NCBI GenBank assembly: GCA_036346405.1
Contig: CM070562.1
Coordinates: 74,915,482 to 74,979,481, forward strand
Source of the DNA: Phyllostachys edulis
Taxonomy: Eukaryota; Streptophyta; Magnoliopsida; Poales; Poaceae
DNA: 64,000 nt
Direction of reading: 5' to 3'
The translations under genes were made by a program, and so were the position numbers. Numbering within the stretch: position 1 is the stretch's first letter; each line of letters begins with the position of its first letter. Under the pieces are notes generated by a model that saw only the letters and a list, made by a program, of their open reading frames with translations, had not been told where the DNA came from and did not search any database. Positions 53,086 through 64,000 of the stretch are shown one piece after another.

Positions 53086-55491
53086 AGTGCTTATACTGGT
53101 AGCAACCTTCAATTAATGGATAATAACAATGGAAGCACTTACAAAGAGGTGCTTCCATTACAGAAAATGGCTCTTAAATAGCTGATCAATGATGGTGGGT
53201 TTTGCTTTGGTTCTTCTCTTAAAGTAAAATTTGGGAATCTTAAAGCATGATTATATAGTTATTAATGTCTAGGGACAAATCAAGCACTAGCTATTAATCT
53301 ATTATATATTAAAAGTTGATGACAGATGCTTTACAACTACTAAGAAAAAATATAATAGAAATTCTAAAAAAAAATCCAGCCCTAAATCATTGGATGTTAT
53401 TAAAAGAGATAAATATGCTAGAAATTCTTAAAAAAAACATTGAGCCTTCAAAGAGATAAATATGCTAAAAATTCTCAAAAAAGAGGGAAAAACATCTAGC
53501 CTTAAATATAACTAGTGGAACTGTCCGTGCAATGCGTGGCTAGATCTTGCAATACATTTTATTTGATATATAACTCTAATGCCTATGATTGAAAATTAAA
53601 AATAAAACTATAATGAGAGACAATTGCAACGACTGTATATCTTTTATAATTAATCTGCACTTTCATTTTTTGTCCTAGCAAAATAAAAAGTACATACCAT
53701 TCTATTCTCTCAACCAATGAGAGAATTTCTACTTTGTTTTACATATTCTTAGTATTGTCGCATTAATTTCTAGTCTACGAATTCGTTATAACCGCTCCCA
53801 AAAGGGTATCGTCCGGAAACAGATTTCCAAACCTTGCTTCATGGTTCCCTGATCCTCCATTGTCGACTTATCTTTATTCTTTTGCTCATCATGCTATGCA
53901 CGTGTTGGTTCTTTCATGTTGACAACTCGGTCTATTTCCAGTGGCAAATAAAGCACCTCAGCTAATAAATGCATTGATATACCAGAAGGTCTCTTTTACG
54001 GTATCCTCAATTCAATATGATTCATCCAATGTTTTAGATTAGTTATGATCTATTTATGCTAGGTAAAATTTTAAAGGAACACACAGTAATCTTGGCGATC
54101 CTAGTGGGCTTAAGTTTGGGCACACCATCGTATTGAGCTACTGGAGAGACTGGAGCCACTGGCCCAGTAATGGACTGGCCATACGTAGCATTATTGAGTC
54201 GTCGGTTTGTTTAGCCTGTTAGGGTTAGGATTTGAAAATAGAGAGGATCGGGGATGGGGCGGCGTGGTTTGGTGGCGGGGCAGTTCGGCGTGATTAGGTG
54301 GCGGCACGATTAGGGGGCGGGGCGGTGCAGCGTGATTAGGTGGCGGCACCGCGGGGTGGGATTAGGGGCCCATGCGGCGGGGTGATGAGGGGTCGGGGCG
54401 GTGGCTGAGAAGCATGGCGGTGCGGCGTCTTGAGGAGCGTGCCACCGCCGTCGTGTCCGGGTGATCGCAATGGCACCAGTTGCTGGTGGTGGTGTCCACC
54501 TCCTATGCGGTGCCTCTCCAAACCATACCACCTAGCCTTCCCCAATCCTGCTCCAACCAGCCCATCCCCAAACCTCAGCCCTGGCATGCGCCTCCACCCG
54601 TGCGGCGGCGGCGGCTACCTCTACCCCTGGCGGTGCTGCCCCATCTGGAGCCGCATCTTCTAGTCCTCCATAGTGGCGACTAGCACTCCTACGACGGCGG
54701 CTCCATATCTTTCTGTGTCCGATGTTAGGTAGACCATTGTTTGACCAGTTAATTTTGTTGTGTTCTATTGAATTTTCATGTTATCTGCCTTTTCGTGCTT
54801 TCTGAGAAGCACAGAAGAGAGAAGGTTGTATTTATTTCAAGTTACTGAATTGCTTTGAAAGCAAGTTTTGTGGTGCAAGTTACGCTACCCGCATATATGT
54901 TGTGAACCATGATAATCATAACATACTGTTCTTCGTTGTAATCTTAGCTCAATCTGGGGAAACATTGATAAATACTACTCTAGAAATTTGAAACTAGTTT
55001 TTAGCAAAAGTTTGGTTAGTTGATGCCATTTCTCACGTACACCCTTGATAATCGGTAGTTTGTCCTTTTTATTAATTTGTTGCCAGACATGTTTTTTTTC
55101 TTATTTTCCAATGTTTGTATGGATATTTTGGTTTAGTTTCCAACTGATACAGCCCAATGTGCTGTCTGCTACAATGTGCAGTAGGAAGTGTGTTGCGTAT
55201 AAACTAAAAAAGCTCCCCAAGTTGTTAGTTGATCTGATGGAACACAAGAAAAAAAATTCCATTGTCCTACGGCCAATTCTTTTTATAACCTAAATGATAA
55301 TAAAAGTACTGCAGTCGTTGTCAATTGGTTAGACAACAACGTTAATGTAAGGCAATTGTAACTTAACTTGATTTAATCGAAGGTACCCATTCAGGTTTAT
55401 GGATTTGTCTGTTGTTCACAGTTGAAAGAGTTTAAAAATGCACGTGCTCTAACTTGATTGGACACAATTTATTTTGCTCTAACTTAATTAC
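53086..55491. other. Intergenic stretch with a GC-rich patch
   Basis: Mostly AT-rich with no gene recognised. At 53307 TCTATTATATATTAAAAG and near 53508-53550 ACTAGTGGAACTGTCCGTGC resemble Helitron-type ends but are unpaired. At 54235-54680 the GC content rises sharply, with repeated GATTAGGTGGCGGCAC-like units and Pro/Arg-rich frames. This could be a gene remnant or CpG-rich promoter, but no domain is visible. Confidence 0.4.
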
Positions 55492-58400
55492 TGTGAGGAC
55501 CCCGGTTTATTAGGCTTGTAATACTTAGTCATCCATTGACCCTAGCATCACAAACATAATAATCCGTGTCTTCGAGATATGTATACTTCCCAGAATGCAG
55601 TATACATACCCCTTTACAAAATCATGCATCAATTCCATTCAAAACATAGAACCAAAGCACGAACTAGGATAAAAGACATACATCATATAGAGTTATTACA
55701 AAAGGGGCCGACCGGCCAAATACAACTAATAAAAGTAACACAGCGGAAGCAAATGCCATAAGATGGTGATAAACAAAAGAGAGCCACAAGGTTTGCCTTT
55801 AGCCCACAAGGCAACCAACCAAGTCGCCTAGCTCGATTCCCAACCACCGCACATCTCACAAAAGTAAAGCCCTTTGGACCCTACCTCCTCTGCAACAAAG
55901 TTATTAAGCAAAGCAAATGAGTACAAAAATATACTCGCAAGACTGACGTGTAGTATAACAGAACTATAGTTTAACTACATGCAAGCTTTATGTGAGTGGA
56001 TGAGGCTTTGGACTTATTTTAGCATAAAGCAAGTTTTCATTTGCAATATTTAAATAGGTTCCAAAGCAATTTTGCAATTCATTTTTCATTTGCAAGAAAC
56101 AACGAGACAAGTAACAATAGTAACAATTGGTAGATGACAACAACAATCCTGGAAGTGACTAACCCAATAGCCACCACAATAGTATGAACATCCATTCATA
56201 CCAGCCCATCAAGTTTTAATTAAATGTTGTAGTCTAGTTCTTGCACGACCTTACCAAGCATGTCCATAACCTAGGATGAGGCTATTCGAATAGTTTTAAC
56301 CCTGCAGGGGTGTACCAATGTACCCACATGTCAGACCGCCTTTTCGCCAAGCTATTTAGCACACTTCCTTTGGTGTGCCGGCACGGCTAAGTCCTACGAG
56401 GCATTTCCAATGAATGATGCTAATTAAGAGTCGCGACAACTTGGAAGGTAGGAGACATCGCCCACCAAGACAAGAATCGTGGGTGCTCTTTTCCTTATAA
56501 AACAGTTTCTCCTGCGACCCAATTAACACCTCCCAAAGTACTTAGCCAAGAGGGTCCCATATCCCCTCGTGTGGTTAGCACGCATAAGCGCTTGGCTTAG
56601 TGACACAAGTAACTCGGTCCTTGGGGACTGGGCACCATTCATTCACACCCAACATATCACACCAACATCCATTGTGCCCAAGTCAATAACAGCCTTGTTT
56701 TCATTTTTATTTTGTTTGTTTACAAAGTAACAAAGCACAAGAGGGACATAATGGAATAATAATTTTAGTGTGATCAAGGTCATCGACATAATGTCGACAA
56801 CCGCCCATTTCTACCGTTATCTAACATTTCTAAGCATTATCAACGTAACTACTAAGTGATAAGAGTCCATCCATCGAACTCTATATCACAACAAGATAAT
56901 CCTAGGCTTAGTAGTAGAGAATGAACATTTTACCTACATGAGATGCATCTATAGGCTCAACTAATCGATAATTTAACACAAAGTAGTAATGCATACATAT
57001 AAGTGAAACAAAGTAATAAACTTTAAATAATGGGACATTAACGGAACATGATCAAACTGCTTGCCTTTCTGTGGCTGGTCACTATGCTGCAGAGAATCAC
57101 TCACGGGATCAACCCACTCGTCGGCACCTAATCGAAAAGGCGAAAAGAATCGATAAGAACGACGAAAACCACAAGGACGGCACAGCAAACAAATTCCAAA
57201 TGCTCTGAAATTTCTACACCAACAAGAGGATGATTTTTAGGGAATTTATCAACAAGAACCAATTGATTTGGATTCTCAATGCAAAAGATATGAGCAAAAC
57301 AATTCTGCTCAGCCCTAAAAATACCAAACTGCCACTATTCACTAATTTAATTATTTGGCAATATTTTCTAGAAAGGTGGTGCAGCTGGGATTTTTACAGT
57401 AAAACAAGCACCTTATGAGATGAATAACCCAATTGAGTTCACCTCATTTGGAGCTATTATGCATGTTTTATGATTTTTCAAAGACAAGAACTTGAACAAA
57501 ATTAAAATGCACAAGAAAGCTTTTTGAAAATAGGGACATGGCTAAATCCTATTCTAACATTTAGTGCATTAATAGAGGAAGCCAACAAAGTTGGATTCAC
57601 TCAAAAATATTCTACAGAGATTTACTTATGCATTTTACAAGTTAACTTGAATTTTTAATGTAACAATTAAAGCTAGTTTTGAAATCTATTTGCAATTCAC
57701 TTTTCTGGAACCGAACTGAGCTCACAACCATTTTTAGATTAGAGCTCAGCTCAAACCAGAGCTACAGAAATTTGAACCACCTCTTTTGGATTTAAATTGA
57801 ATTAGTTATGTATTTTTAAAGTTCATACCTTTTTCAGCTCACAAATAAGTGTTCTCTGGAAATCCTAAAAACCAAAAGAACCGGGGAGGACATGAGCCAC
57901 AGATCCTGGATCTGATGGCTCAAGACCTCCCAGAGAACAACGCCAGACGCTGCTCATGAGGTCCAGAGGACATGGGCCGTGGATCTTGGATCCAACGGTC
58001 CATGTCCTCCCAGCAACGCGCACGCGTGAGCAGAGGGGAGGTCGTGGCCGTTGATGCTATATCCAACGGACCACAACGAAAGGGGGAGGACCGGGATGGC
58101 CCAGATTAAGCGAGGGAGTTCCTCAACGGTTGAGATCTTCCAAAGGAAGATCTAAACTATCAAGATCTCCCCAAGGAAGATCTACATCGTCAAGACCTCA
58201 CGTGGGAGGTCCTGGACAGTCCAGATTTTCCAAGGGAGGACCTTAATGGTCCAGATCGTCCGAGGGAGGACCTTAACGGCCAAGATCAACCCGGGGAGGT
58301 CATAAACGGCGGAGATGACCACGAGGAGGTCCTATGCGGAGGTCGAAATGTCACAGACCTCCAGGGGAGGTCTGGACGGCTAAGATTGCGCAAGGGGGAG

Positions 58401-60777
58401 GTCCTGGACGTTCAAGATCTCCTCGGAGGAGGTCTTGGACAGCCCAGATCCAGCGCCATCGCGCTCGCGTGCGCGCACGCGCGCGGACACTGAGTTAATG
58501 CACGCGGGACACAAGGAGGTCCGCACGCGAGGTCTTAAATACGCGAAAGGGGCAGGATTAAAGGCATTAATGTCTAACCCAATGATTACCAAGGTTAAGC
58601 AATGATTGACGCATTTAAGGGGGAGGATCTTTGTCTTAACGGCACACGCTGGACGTCCCGTTCCGACAAGATCCTCAACGCAAAGAGGGGGTCATTGCCA
58701 GTGATGCAGACCTCGCCAGCGACAACCAACGGTACCCACGTGTGCACAATAGTGTTGCGCACAAAATGGGCTCACTCTCGACGGCGGCGACAGCCTTGAA
58801 CGCCGGCGAGCCGGAGATGAGCACGAGTTGACCTCTACGGCCAACACGACAAGCAGCAAAATTTGAGCTCCGCAGCGACATACAAGCGTGGTGCCCAACC
58901 TAAGGATTACCAGGGAAATTACCTGGAGGTCCAGAGGTTGCTGAGGAGGTCGTGGAAGAGGAAGGACCAACGCTGGGGAAGAAAGGTGCTCCACGGCCAA
59001 CGCACCAACTCCAAGATCCACTTTGTCCACCTCTGTAAATGCCCAAACTAAACAAGTTAGGACTTGGTCACAGAGGACATGGCACAAATTGGAGCACAGA
59101 GAAAGAGAGGAAAAACTCCAGGGACCCTTGTCCACCGAGGAGCTCCAAGGTGCTCCAACGGCGGCCAAGAGAGCTTCGGGTGGTTTTGAGCTTGCAAGCA
59201 CAGAGGTGCAAGCAAGGCAACAATGGTGTGTAAAGGAAGCCAAGGCAACAGTGGGGGGGTTTTATGCCTAGGGAAAAAGAGGTCCTGGACCACGGGTTAA
59301 GCTCATGGTGAGCTTAGCCCATGGGAGGTCCATGGGAGGTCTATGGCTTGGACAAGATGGAGGGGACAGAGTAGGTTAAGACAGGGCATGGGCTAGGGGC
59401 GGAAAGGGGCTGACACGCATTTAATGCGCCTGCACAGAGCCGTTGGGATGTGACCGGCTCTGACCTTCTCCACCGCCGTAGCTCTTGCACGCGAGCCCAA
59501 GCTAGGAGAAGAACAGGGCGAAGCTCTCCACCACTGGATTAAGAGGATGGGGAGGTCCTAGCCCTTGGATGCGATTGAGTTTGAAACGGTAAGTTTTAAG
59601 TGACTAGAGGAGGTCACAGCCCTCCGATTTGGACTGGGGAGGTCGTGGCCCTCCGATTTGATTGTGCAGATGCGCAAGTGGAAAAAGGGGACAGGAGGTC
59701 CAAGGCGTTGGATCTAAATCTAACGGTGCGGACCTCCTGGGAGGACTTCACCGCACGTGACTTTGATAAGTGAGGGGGAGGTCATGGCCTTTGGATTTAA
59801 ATCCAAGGGCACACAACCAAAGGGAGGTCCTAAGCTTGCGCATAGCGCACAGGAGGTCATGGCCTTTAGATTTAGATCTAAGGGCTACGAGATGAGATAG
59901 GAGGTCAAGTGAGCACGATGACAACTGGGAGGTCGTGGCCATGGATTTTTAATCCAACGGCGCACAACGCATGATGCGGGGAGGTCAGGCGCGCTTGATA
60001 AGCAGAGGAGGTCGTGGGCTGTTGGATCTGATCCAACGGCTACGACCTCAAGTGAGTGCAAAGGGAGGTCTGAGGGTTTGATAGCGAGGAGGTCATGGCC
60101 ATGGATCTTTGATCCATGACTATGACCTCGCACAGTGGGAAGGCGGTCGATGAGTTGGTTGAGAGGAGGAGGTCGTGGTGTGGATAGGAATCAACGGACA
60201 CGACCTCATCAAGGTGGAAAAGAGGTCTGTTGAGCTGGGGAGGTGGTTGGGCTTGACCGGTTTGGAAGATGGCTCGGCCAAGGAGCAAAGTGCAAGTTTG
60301 AATTTCAAATTTTTAATACCTGAGCCTTTGCAGATTTATTTGAGCTAGCAATTGAACTCCAAATTTTATGAAATTTTAAATGGAGCTTGCTGACATTAAG
60401 ATTAACCTTACATAAAATTTCCAGAGGTTTTTATGCAATGCATTTTTCTCAGGAAATTCATTAAGGCTGTTCAAGGAATTGTTTTACCTCCAAAAATTAT
60501 CAAACAAGTTTGAAAACTCATGATATGTTTCAGAGAGGTCCCACATCAACTCAAGGACCAAGGAATATTATTTCCAAAGGTTTGGCACATGAGTTGTGAC
60601 AAATGGAAAATGAGTTTGACTTTTGGTCAATAAGAACTTTGTGTTTTTGGATAACACAACTCTTGGACAAGAATTACATGTGAGTTCCGGGGTTTCAAGA
60701 TGTGAGAAAAAGTTTTAATTTCTACACATTTAATTACATTTGAAACAAACACCTGTTTAGGTATTTGGGATGTTACA
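55492..60777 (-). repeat. Long (5.3-kb) 3' LTR of the chromovirus
   Basis: It begins TGTGAGGACC and ends GATGTTACA on the plus strand, matching the solo LTR from end to end. It contains the GAGGTC minisatellite (about 57890-58460) and the hairpin array (about 59630-60210). Open frames inside, such as 58692-59243, are not supported as genes. Confidence 0.9.
59630..60210. repeat. Hairpin array in the chromovirus 3' LTR
   Basis: Units of palindromes centred on GGATCTGATCC-like or TTTAGATTTAGATCTAA-like cores with GAGGTC/GACCTC outer arms. For example, at 60008-60050 GAGGTCGTGGGCTGTTGGAT pairs with ATCCAACGGCTACGACCTC. It is colinear with 31060-31810. Confidence 0.8.
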
Positions 60778-60802
60778 AAATCTCCCCCCCTTACAGAAAT
60801 CT
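60778..60802 (-). other. Polypurine tract of the chromovirus
   Basis: On the minus strand TTCTGTAAGGGGGGAGATTT runs directly into the LTR start TGTAACATCC. A CTCGGGACGAGATTTC block upstream is common in this gypsy group. Confidence 0.85.
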
Positions 60803-60829
60803 CGTCCCGAGATTTTTGGCTTACTCGGA

Positions 60830-62283
60830 AAAGAAAGAAGGGTAGTCCACACGCAGACGATCTTCCCTTTCCCAAGTAGCCTCATCCTCGGAATGGTTCG
60901 ACCACTAAACTTTAAGGAACTTAATGGAACGATTCCTAGTTCTTCGTTCAGCCTCTTCGAGTATGCGAACAGGGTGCTCGCGATAGGTCAAATCGGGTTG
61001 GACATCGAGAGTTTCCAACGGAGCTACCTCAGTTGGAACACGGAGGCACTTCTTTAACTGGGACATGTGGAACACATCATGTACCCCCTCAAGTGCAGCA
61101 GGCAACTCCAACTTGTAAGCAACAGCTCCTTTCTTCTCGATAATGCGGTAGGGACCCACATACCGAGGAGCTAACTTGCCCTTGACGCCGAAACGTTGAT
61201 GGCCCTTCAAAGGGGAGACTTTGAGATACACAAAGTCATTAGGCTCAAAACTCAACTCACGACGACGGTGATCCTCATAGCTCTTTTGCCGGGATTGAGC
61301 TTTGCGAAGACGCTCACGAATAAGCTAAACCTGACTCTCGGCCTCATTGATCGAGTCTGGACCAAAGAAAGGTCTCTCGCCGGTCTCAGACCAATACAAC
61401 GGGGTTCTACACTTTCTCCCGTATAAGGCCTCGAATGGTGCCATGCCGAGACCGGCCCGAAAAGTCGTTGTTGTAAGAAAACTTCGGCGAATGGTAAGCA
61501 TTTCTCCCAATGCTTCCCATAGGAAAGAACACAGCACGAAGCATGTCTTCCAAAACTTGGTTGACCTCTCGGTCGACCATCGTTTGGGGGTGATATTTGG
61601 AAATGAAAGCAAGACGAGTTCCCAAAGCCTCTTGCAAGCTATGCCAAAAACGAGACGTGAAAAGGGATCCACGATCCGACACAATCGTCTTCGGCACGCC
61701 GTGCAAACTCACGATGCGGGCAATGTAGAGCTCTACCAAAAGACCTACCCGAAGGTCAGTCTTGACAGGGAGGAAATGTGCCACCTTGGTCAGTCGATCG
61801 ATGACGACCCAAATGGCATCATTCTTCTTCGGGGACGTGGGTAGAACGGTGATGAAATCCATTCCGATCGAATCCCACTTCCACTCAGGAACAGGCAAGG
61901 GTTGAAGCAAACTGGCTGGTCGCTGATGTTCGGCCTTCACACGACAACATACGTCGCACTTGGCAACGAACCTGGCAATTTCCCTCTTCATGCGAGTCCA
62001 CCAAAATCTCTGACGGAGATCCTGATACATCTTGGTGGCCCCGGGATGAATGGACAAGGGAGAATCATGGGCTTCGCGGAGAATCAAGTCCCGCAAATCC
62101 ATGTCCTTAGGAACCACAAGGCGCTGCTCGAACCTCACAACACCATGCTCATCCTTAGAGAAGCACTTGGATGTTCCGTTCTTGACATTTTCCTTGATTT
62201 GGTTCACTCCGGGATCCGATTGCTGAGCAGCCTTGACACGATCCACCAAGGTTGGTTGCACAACCAAGGTAGCGAGGGAACCA
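60830..62283 (-). pseudogene. Chromovirus integrase and chromodomain remnant
   Basis: From the minus strand at 62267 the frame reads VVQPTLVDRVKAAQQ, then the HHCC zinc region (HDSPLSIHPGATKMYQDLRQ, CDVCCRVKAEHQ). The catalytic core follows: WDSIGMDFITVLP, VIDRLTKVAHFLPV, IVSDRGSLFTSRFW and YHPQTMVDREVNQVLEDML (D,D,E residues visible). Frame changes follow near 61480. Integrase C-terminal motifs are EPNDFVYLKVSPLKG, KLAPRYVGPYRI and VFHMSQLKKCL at 60990-61255. A chromodomain with REHPVRILEEAERRTRNRSI then extends to about 60840. Chromodomains steer integration to marked chromatin. The upstream RT and RNase H are absent because of the insertion at 62284. Confidence 0.88.
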
Positions 62284-64000
62284 TGTGTCGAACCCGGGAG
62301 CGAAGGATCCCGAATTCTCCGTGTTCATACACTAGTCCAGGATTTCTAGTGTACACAGTTAAACAAAAGTGATAATCAAAACATATCACGCATTTTATTA
62401 ATAATTATTCAGAATTTATTACAATCGGGCCTGAGGCCAAATAAAGTAAAACACAGTGGAAATAAAATAGTAGTAGTAGACCCAACGATTCGCCACAGGC
62501 AATCGTCTGGGGGAGCGTGGCCTAAGCATTGATGTCCTCACCATCTTGATAGAAGTCTTCTCCTGAATAAAGATTATTCAGCAAGAGTAAGCACTACTAC
62601 CGTGCTTGCAAGTTACACCCGTAAAGTAACAGATTGAATGCATGCATAAAGTGAGCAAAGGGTAATGGCAGGGTTTATTTGCATAAGACAGCATTTTCAG
62701 TTTAAATACTCTTAGTAATTTCCAAGGCCGTTTTTAGAATTTAATAAGATCAAAATCATATTTCGATTTCTCAATGTCAAATGTAGGATGAACCTCCATA
62801 CACAAATGGTGAAGGACTACCCCTTACACCAAAGCTTCGCCCAATCCCATTTTCATAAACCGGTGATAAAGTCTTTTCAAACAAAACTAGAGACTAACTT
62901 TGAGTGGCTTCATTAAGCATGTCCATGACCGTGGACACGGCTATTGAATAGATTAATACTCTGCAGAGTTGGTACAGCTTACCCACAAGAGATAGTTTGC
63001 TTATTATGTCGGCCAATACACGCTTAGTAGGCGTGCGACTAAGCGACTATCACGAGGCCTTTACCCTACATTATTTCAACATAATTATGCCCGCTAAGGT
63101 TTCAGAATCGAAGGCTTCGCGACCAAACGACTACCCCTGTTGCGCCATGTGGGTATCATCAATAAGTCTTCGCGACTCCCACATCTTTCCAAGACATAAA
63201 CATGGTGAAATGATATAGCTTATTTGGCCAAGTCTGTCCCATTCGGACTTGTGGTGGTACGAGTTTGGCTTAACATCCATGCCATGCAGACCGGTCCTTA
63301 CATGGTAGGCGACTTCCAAAACAAACCACAGGTCTCAACCATTATTTGTATTGAGCCGTGCATGAACTTGCACCCACCAACAATCCAATTCACCCAAGTC
63401 TAAACCAATTTCATTTATTTTTCTTTGGTAAAACGTTTTCCAAACATCTATGGTAAAAGCAATACCATAGATTCATTTTCAAAACAACTTTGTATTTTGG
63501 CAAAATTCCCCAAATCATCTTTTGGTCTAAGCAATGACTAAGCATAAATATCTTAATTATTTTACTAAGGTGACAAGGGCATGGCATTCCAAACAACAAT
63601 ATTGGCTATACAAAGGAATTGGCATAACTAAGAATTAAAACAGGAATTTAAAATACTTGGATAAAAATATGCATGCAATAATAACTTTTAAAACAGAATT
63701 AATTAACTTTGAAATACTGGGATCAAAATGGTCAAGAATGTAACTTGCCTTCGTTGAAGTCTTGAGATTCTAAACCCTCTGAAGGATCTACCTCTCCGGA
63801 ATCGTCAAAGTTTATACGCGAAAGTACGATAAATTCAAATGAAATTCAAATAAATCCAAAAGGACAAATCAAACTAACTCCAAATGAAATAATTTTATTT
63901 TATTTAGCTAGATAATAATTTTCTAAGATTTTAGCAATTTGAATCACTCAATTTGAAGTTGAGGTTCAAAAGATATGAATTTTACAAGTTTTAACCTAAA
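62284..64000 (-). repeat. LTR of a further Ty3/gypsy-like element, continuing past the window
   Basis: At about 62284-62286 the integrase reading stops and a sequence starting TGTCGAACCCGGG begins. It includes a GGGCCTGAGGCCAAATAAAG segment that parallels GGGGCCGACCGGCCAAATAC in the chromovirus LTR, in the same relative place, and later low-coding AT-rich sequence. This looks like the LTR of another Tekay-type family inserted in the integrase gene. The other end and the second target copy are outside the window, so orientation and identity are inferred. Confidence 0.55.

Larger units (their letters stand above)
55492..62283 (-). mobile_element. Tekay/Del-type chromovirus (Ty3/gypsy), 3' part
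   Basis: From right to left: integrase and a chromodomain (60870-62283), PPT (60778-60802) and a 5286-bp 3' LTR (55492-60777). The rest of pol and gag would lie to the right but is separated by another insertion at 62284. Chromodomain after the integrase C-terminus identifies a chromovirus; LTR ends TGTAACATCCC and GGGGTCCTCACA (minus strand) and extreme LTR length suggest the Tekay/Del group. The LTR is the same family as the solo LTR at 22279-32372. Confidence 0.85.

Noticed and set aside
58692..59243. A 183-codon minus-strand frame
   Set aside because: It is within the chromovirus LTR. The matching part of the solo LTR breaks the frame, so it is chance.

Overview
The window is a transposon-dense stretch of a grass (Poaceae) nuclear genome. 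Ty1/copia, Ty3/gypsy, LINE, CACTA and Tourist-like elements are packed into one another, and there is a single apparently intact host gene: an LRR receptor kinase of the large, tandemly expanded grass family. A panicoid grass is possible from the receptor sequence, but I cannot fix the genus. All annotation was done by reading the sequence; percent identities were not computed.

Layout. (a) 1-20185: a minus-strand Tat-lineage Ty3/gypsy element that runs off the left edge. It has a 5' LTR at 19527-20185, a PBS, gag, protease, RT, RNase H and integrase, and an antisense accessory-ORF remnant at the far left. Its pol is split by a complete minus-strand Maximus/SIRE-type copia element (3791-15543, 2-kb LTRs, perfect target duplication CCTCT). 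(b) 20191-36771: an older plus-strand copia element. Its RT is cut between residues ...CVFI (21030) and VYLDD (35256) by a 5'-truncated L1-type LINE (about 21054-35249). The LINE is itself split by a solo LTR about 5.3 kb long from a Tekay/Del-type chromovirus (22279-32372, target duplication GTTGT). That LTR in turn holds a second Maximus-type copia element (26269-31023, near-perfect target duplication) whose 5' LTR is reduced to 18 bp. (c) 36772-38052: short unassigned sequence with a roughly 100-bp-arm foldback. (d) 38053-40783: a compact minus-strand copia element carrying only gag and protease. It ends about 50 bp upstream of the receptor kinase. (e) 40834-43921: the LRR receptor kinase, two exons, non-RD kinase, all core motifs intact. 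(f) 44138-44247: a long (TA)n(GT)n microsatellite, followed by an 8.3-kb CACTA transposon (44420-52703, TIR CACTACTAGAAAA, target duplication ATG) with remnants of a plant transposase-like ORF and a GC-rich block that may be captured host sequence. (g) 52796-53082: a Tourist-like MITE. (h) 53086-55491: sparse intergenic sequence with a GC-rich patch. (i) 55492-62283: the 3' part of a minus-strand chromovirus (integrase, chromodomain, PPT and a 5.3-kb LTR of the same family as the solo LTR). Its integrase is broken at 62284 by the LTR of yet another element, which continues past 64000.

The mobile elements are almost all dead: frameshifts, stops, a lost catalytic Asp in the LINE RT, and solo or truncated LTRs. 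The receptor kinase is the only gene for which a host function can be argued. The most unusual structures are the hairpin arrays inside the 5.3-kb LTRs, the conserved non-coding block downstream of pol in both Maximus-type elements, the antisense ORF of the Tat element, the GC-rich foldback, and the gag-pro-only element jammed against the receptor's 5' end.
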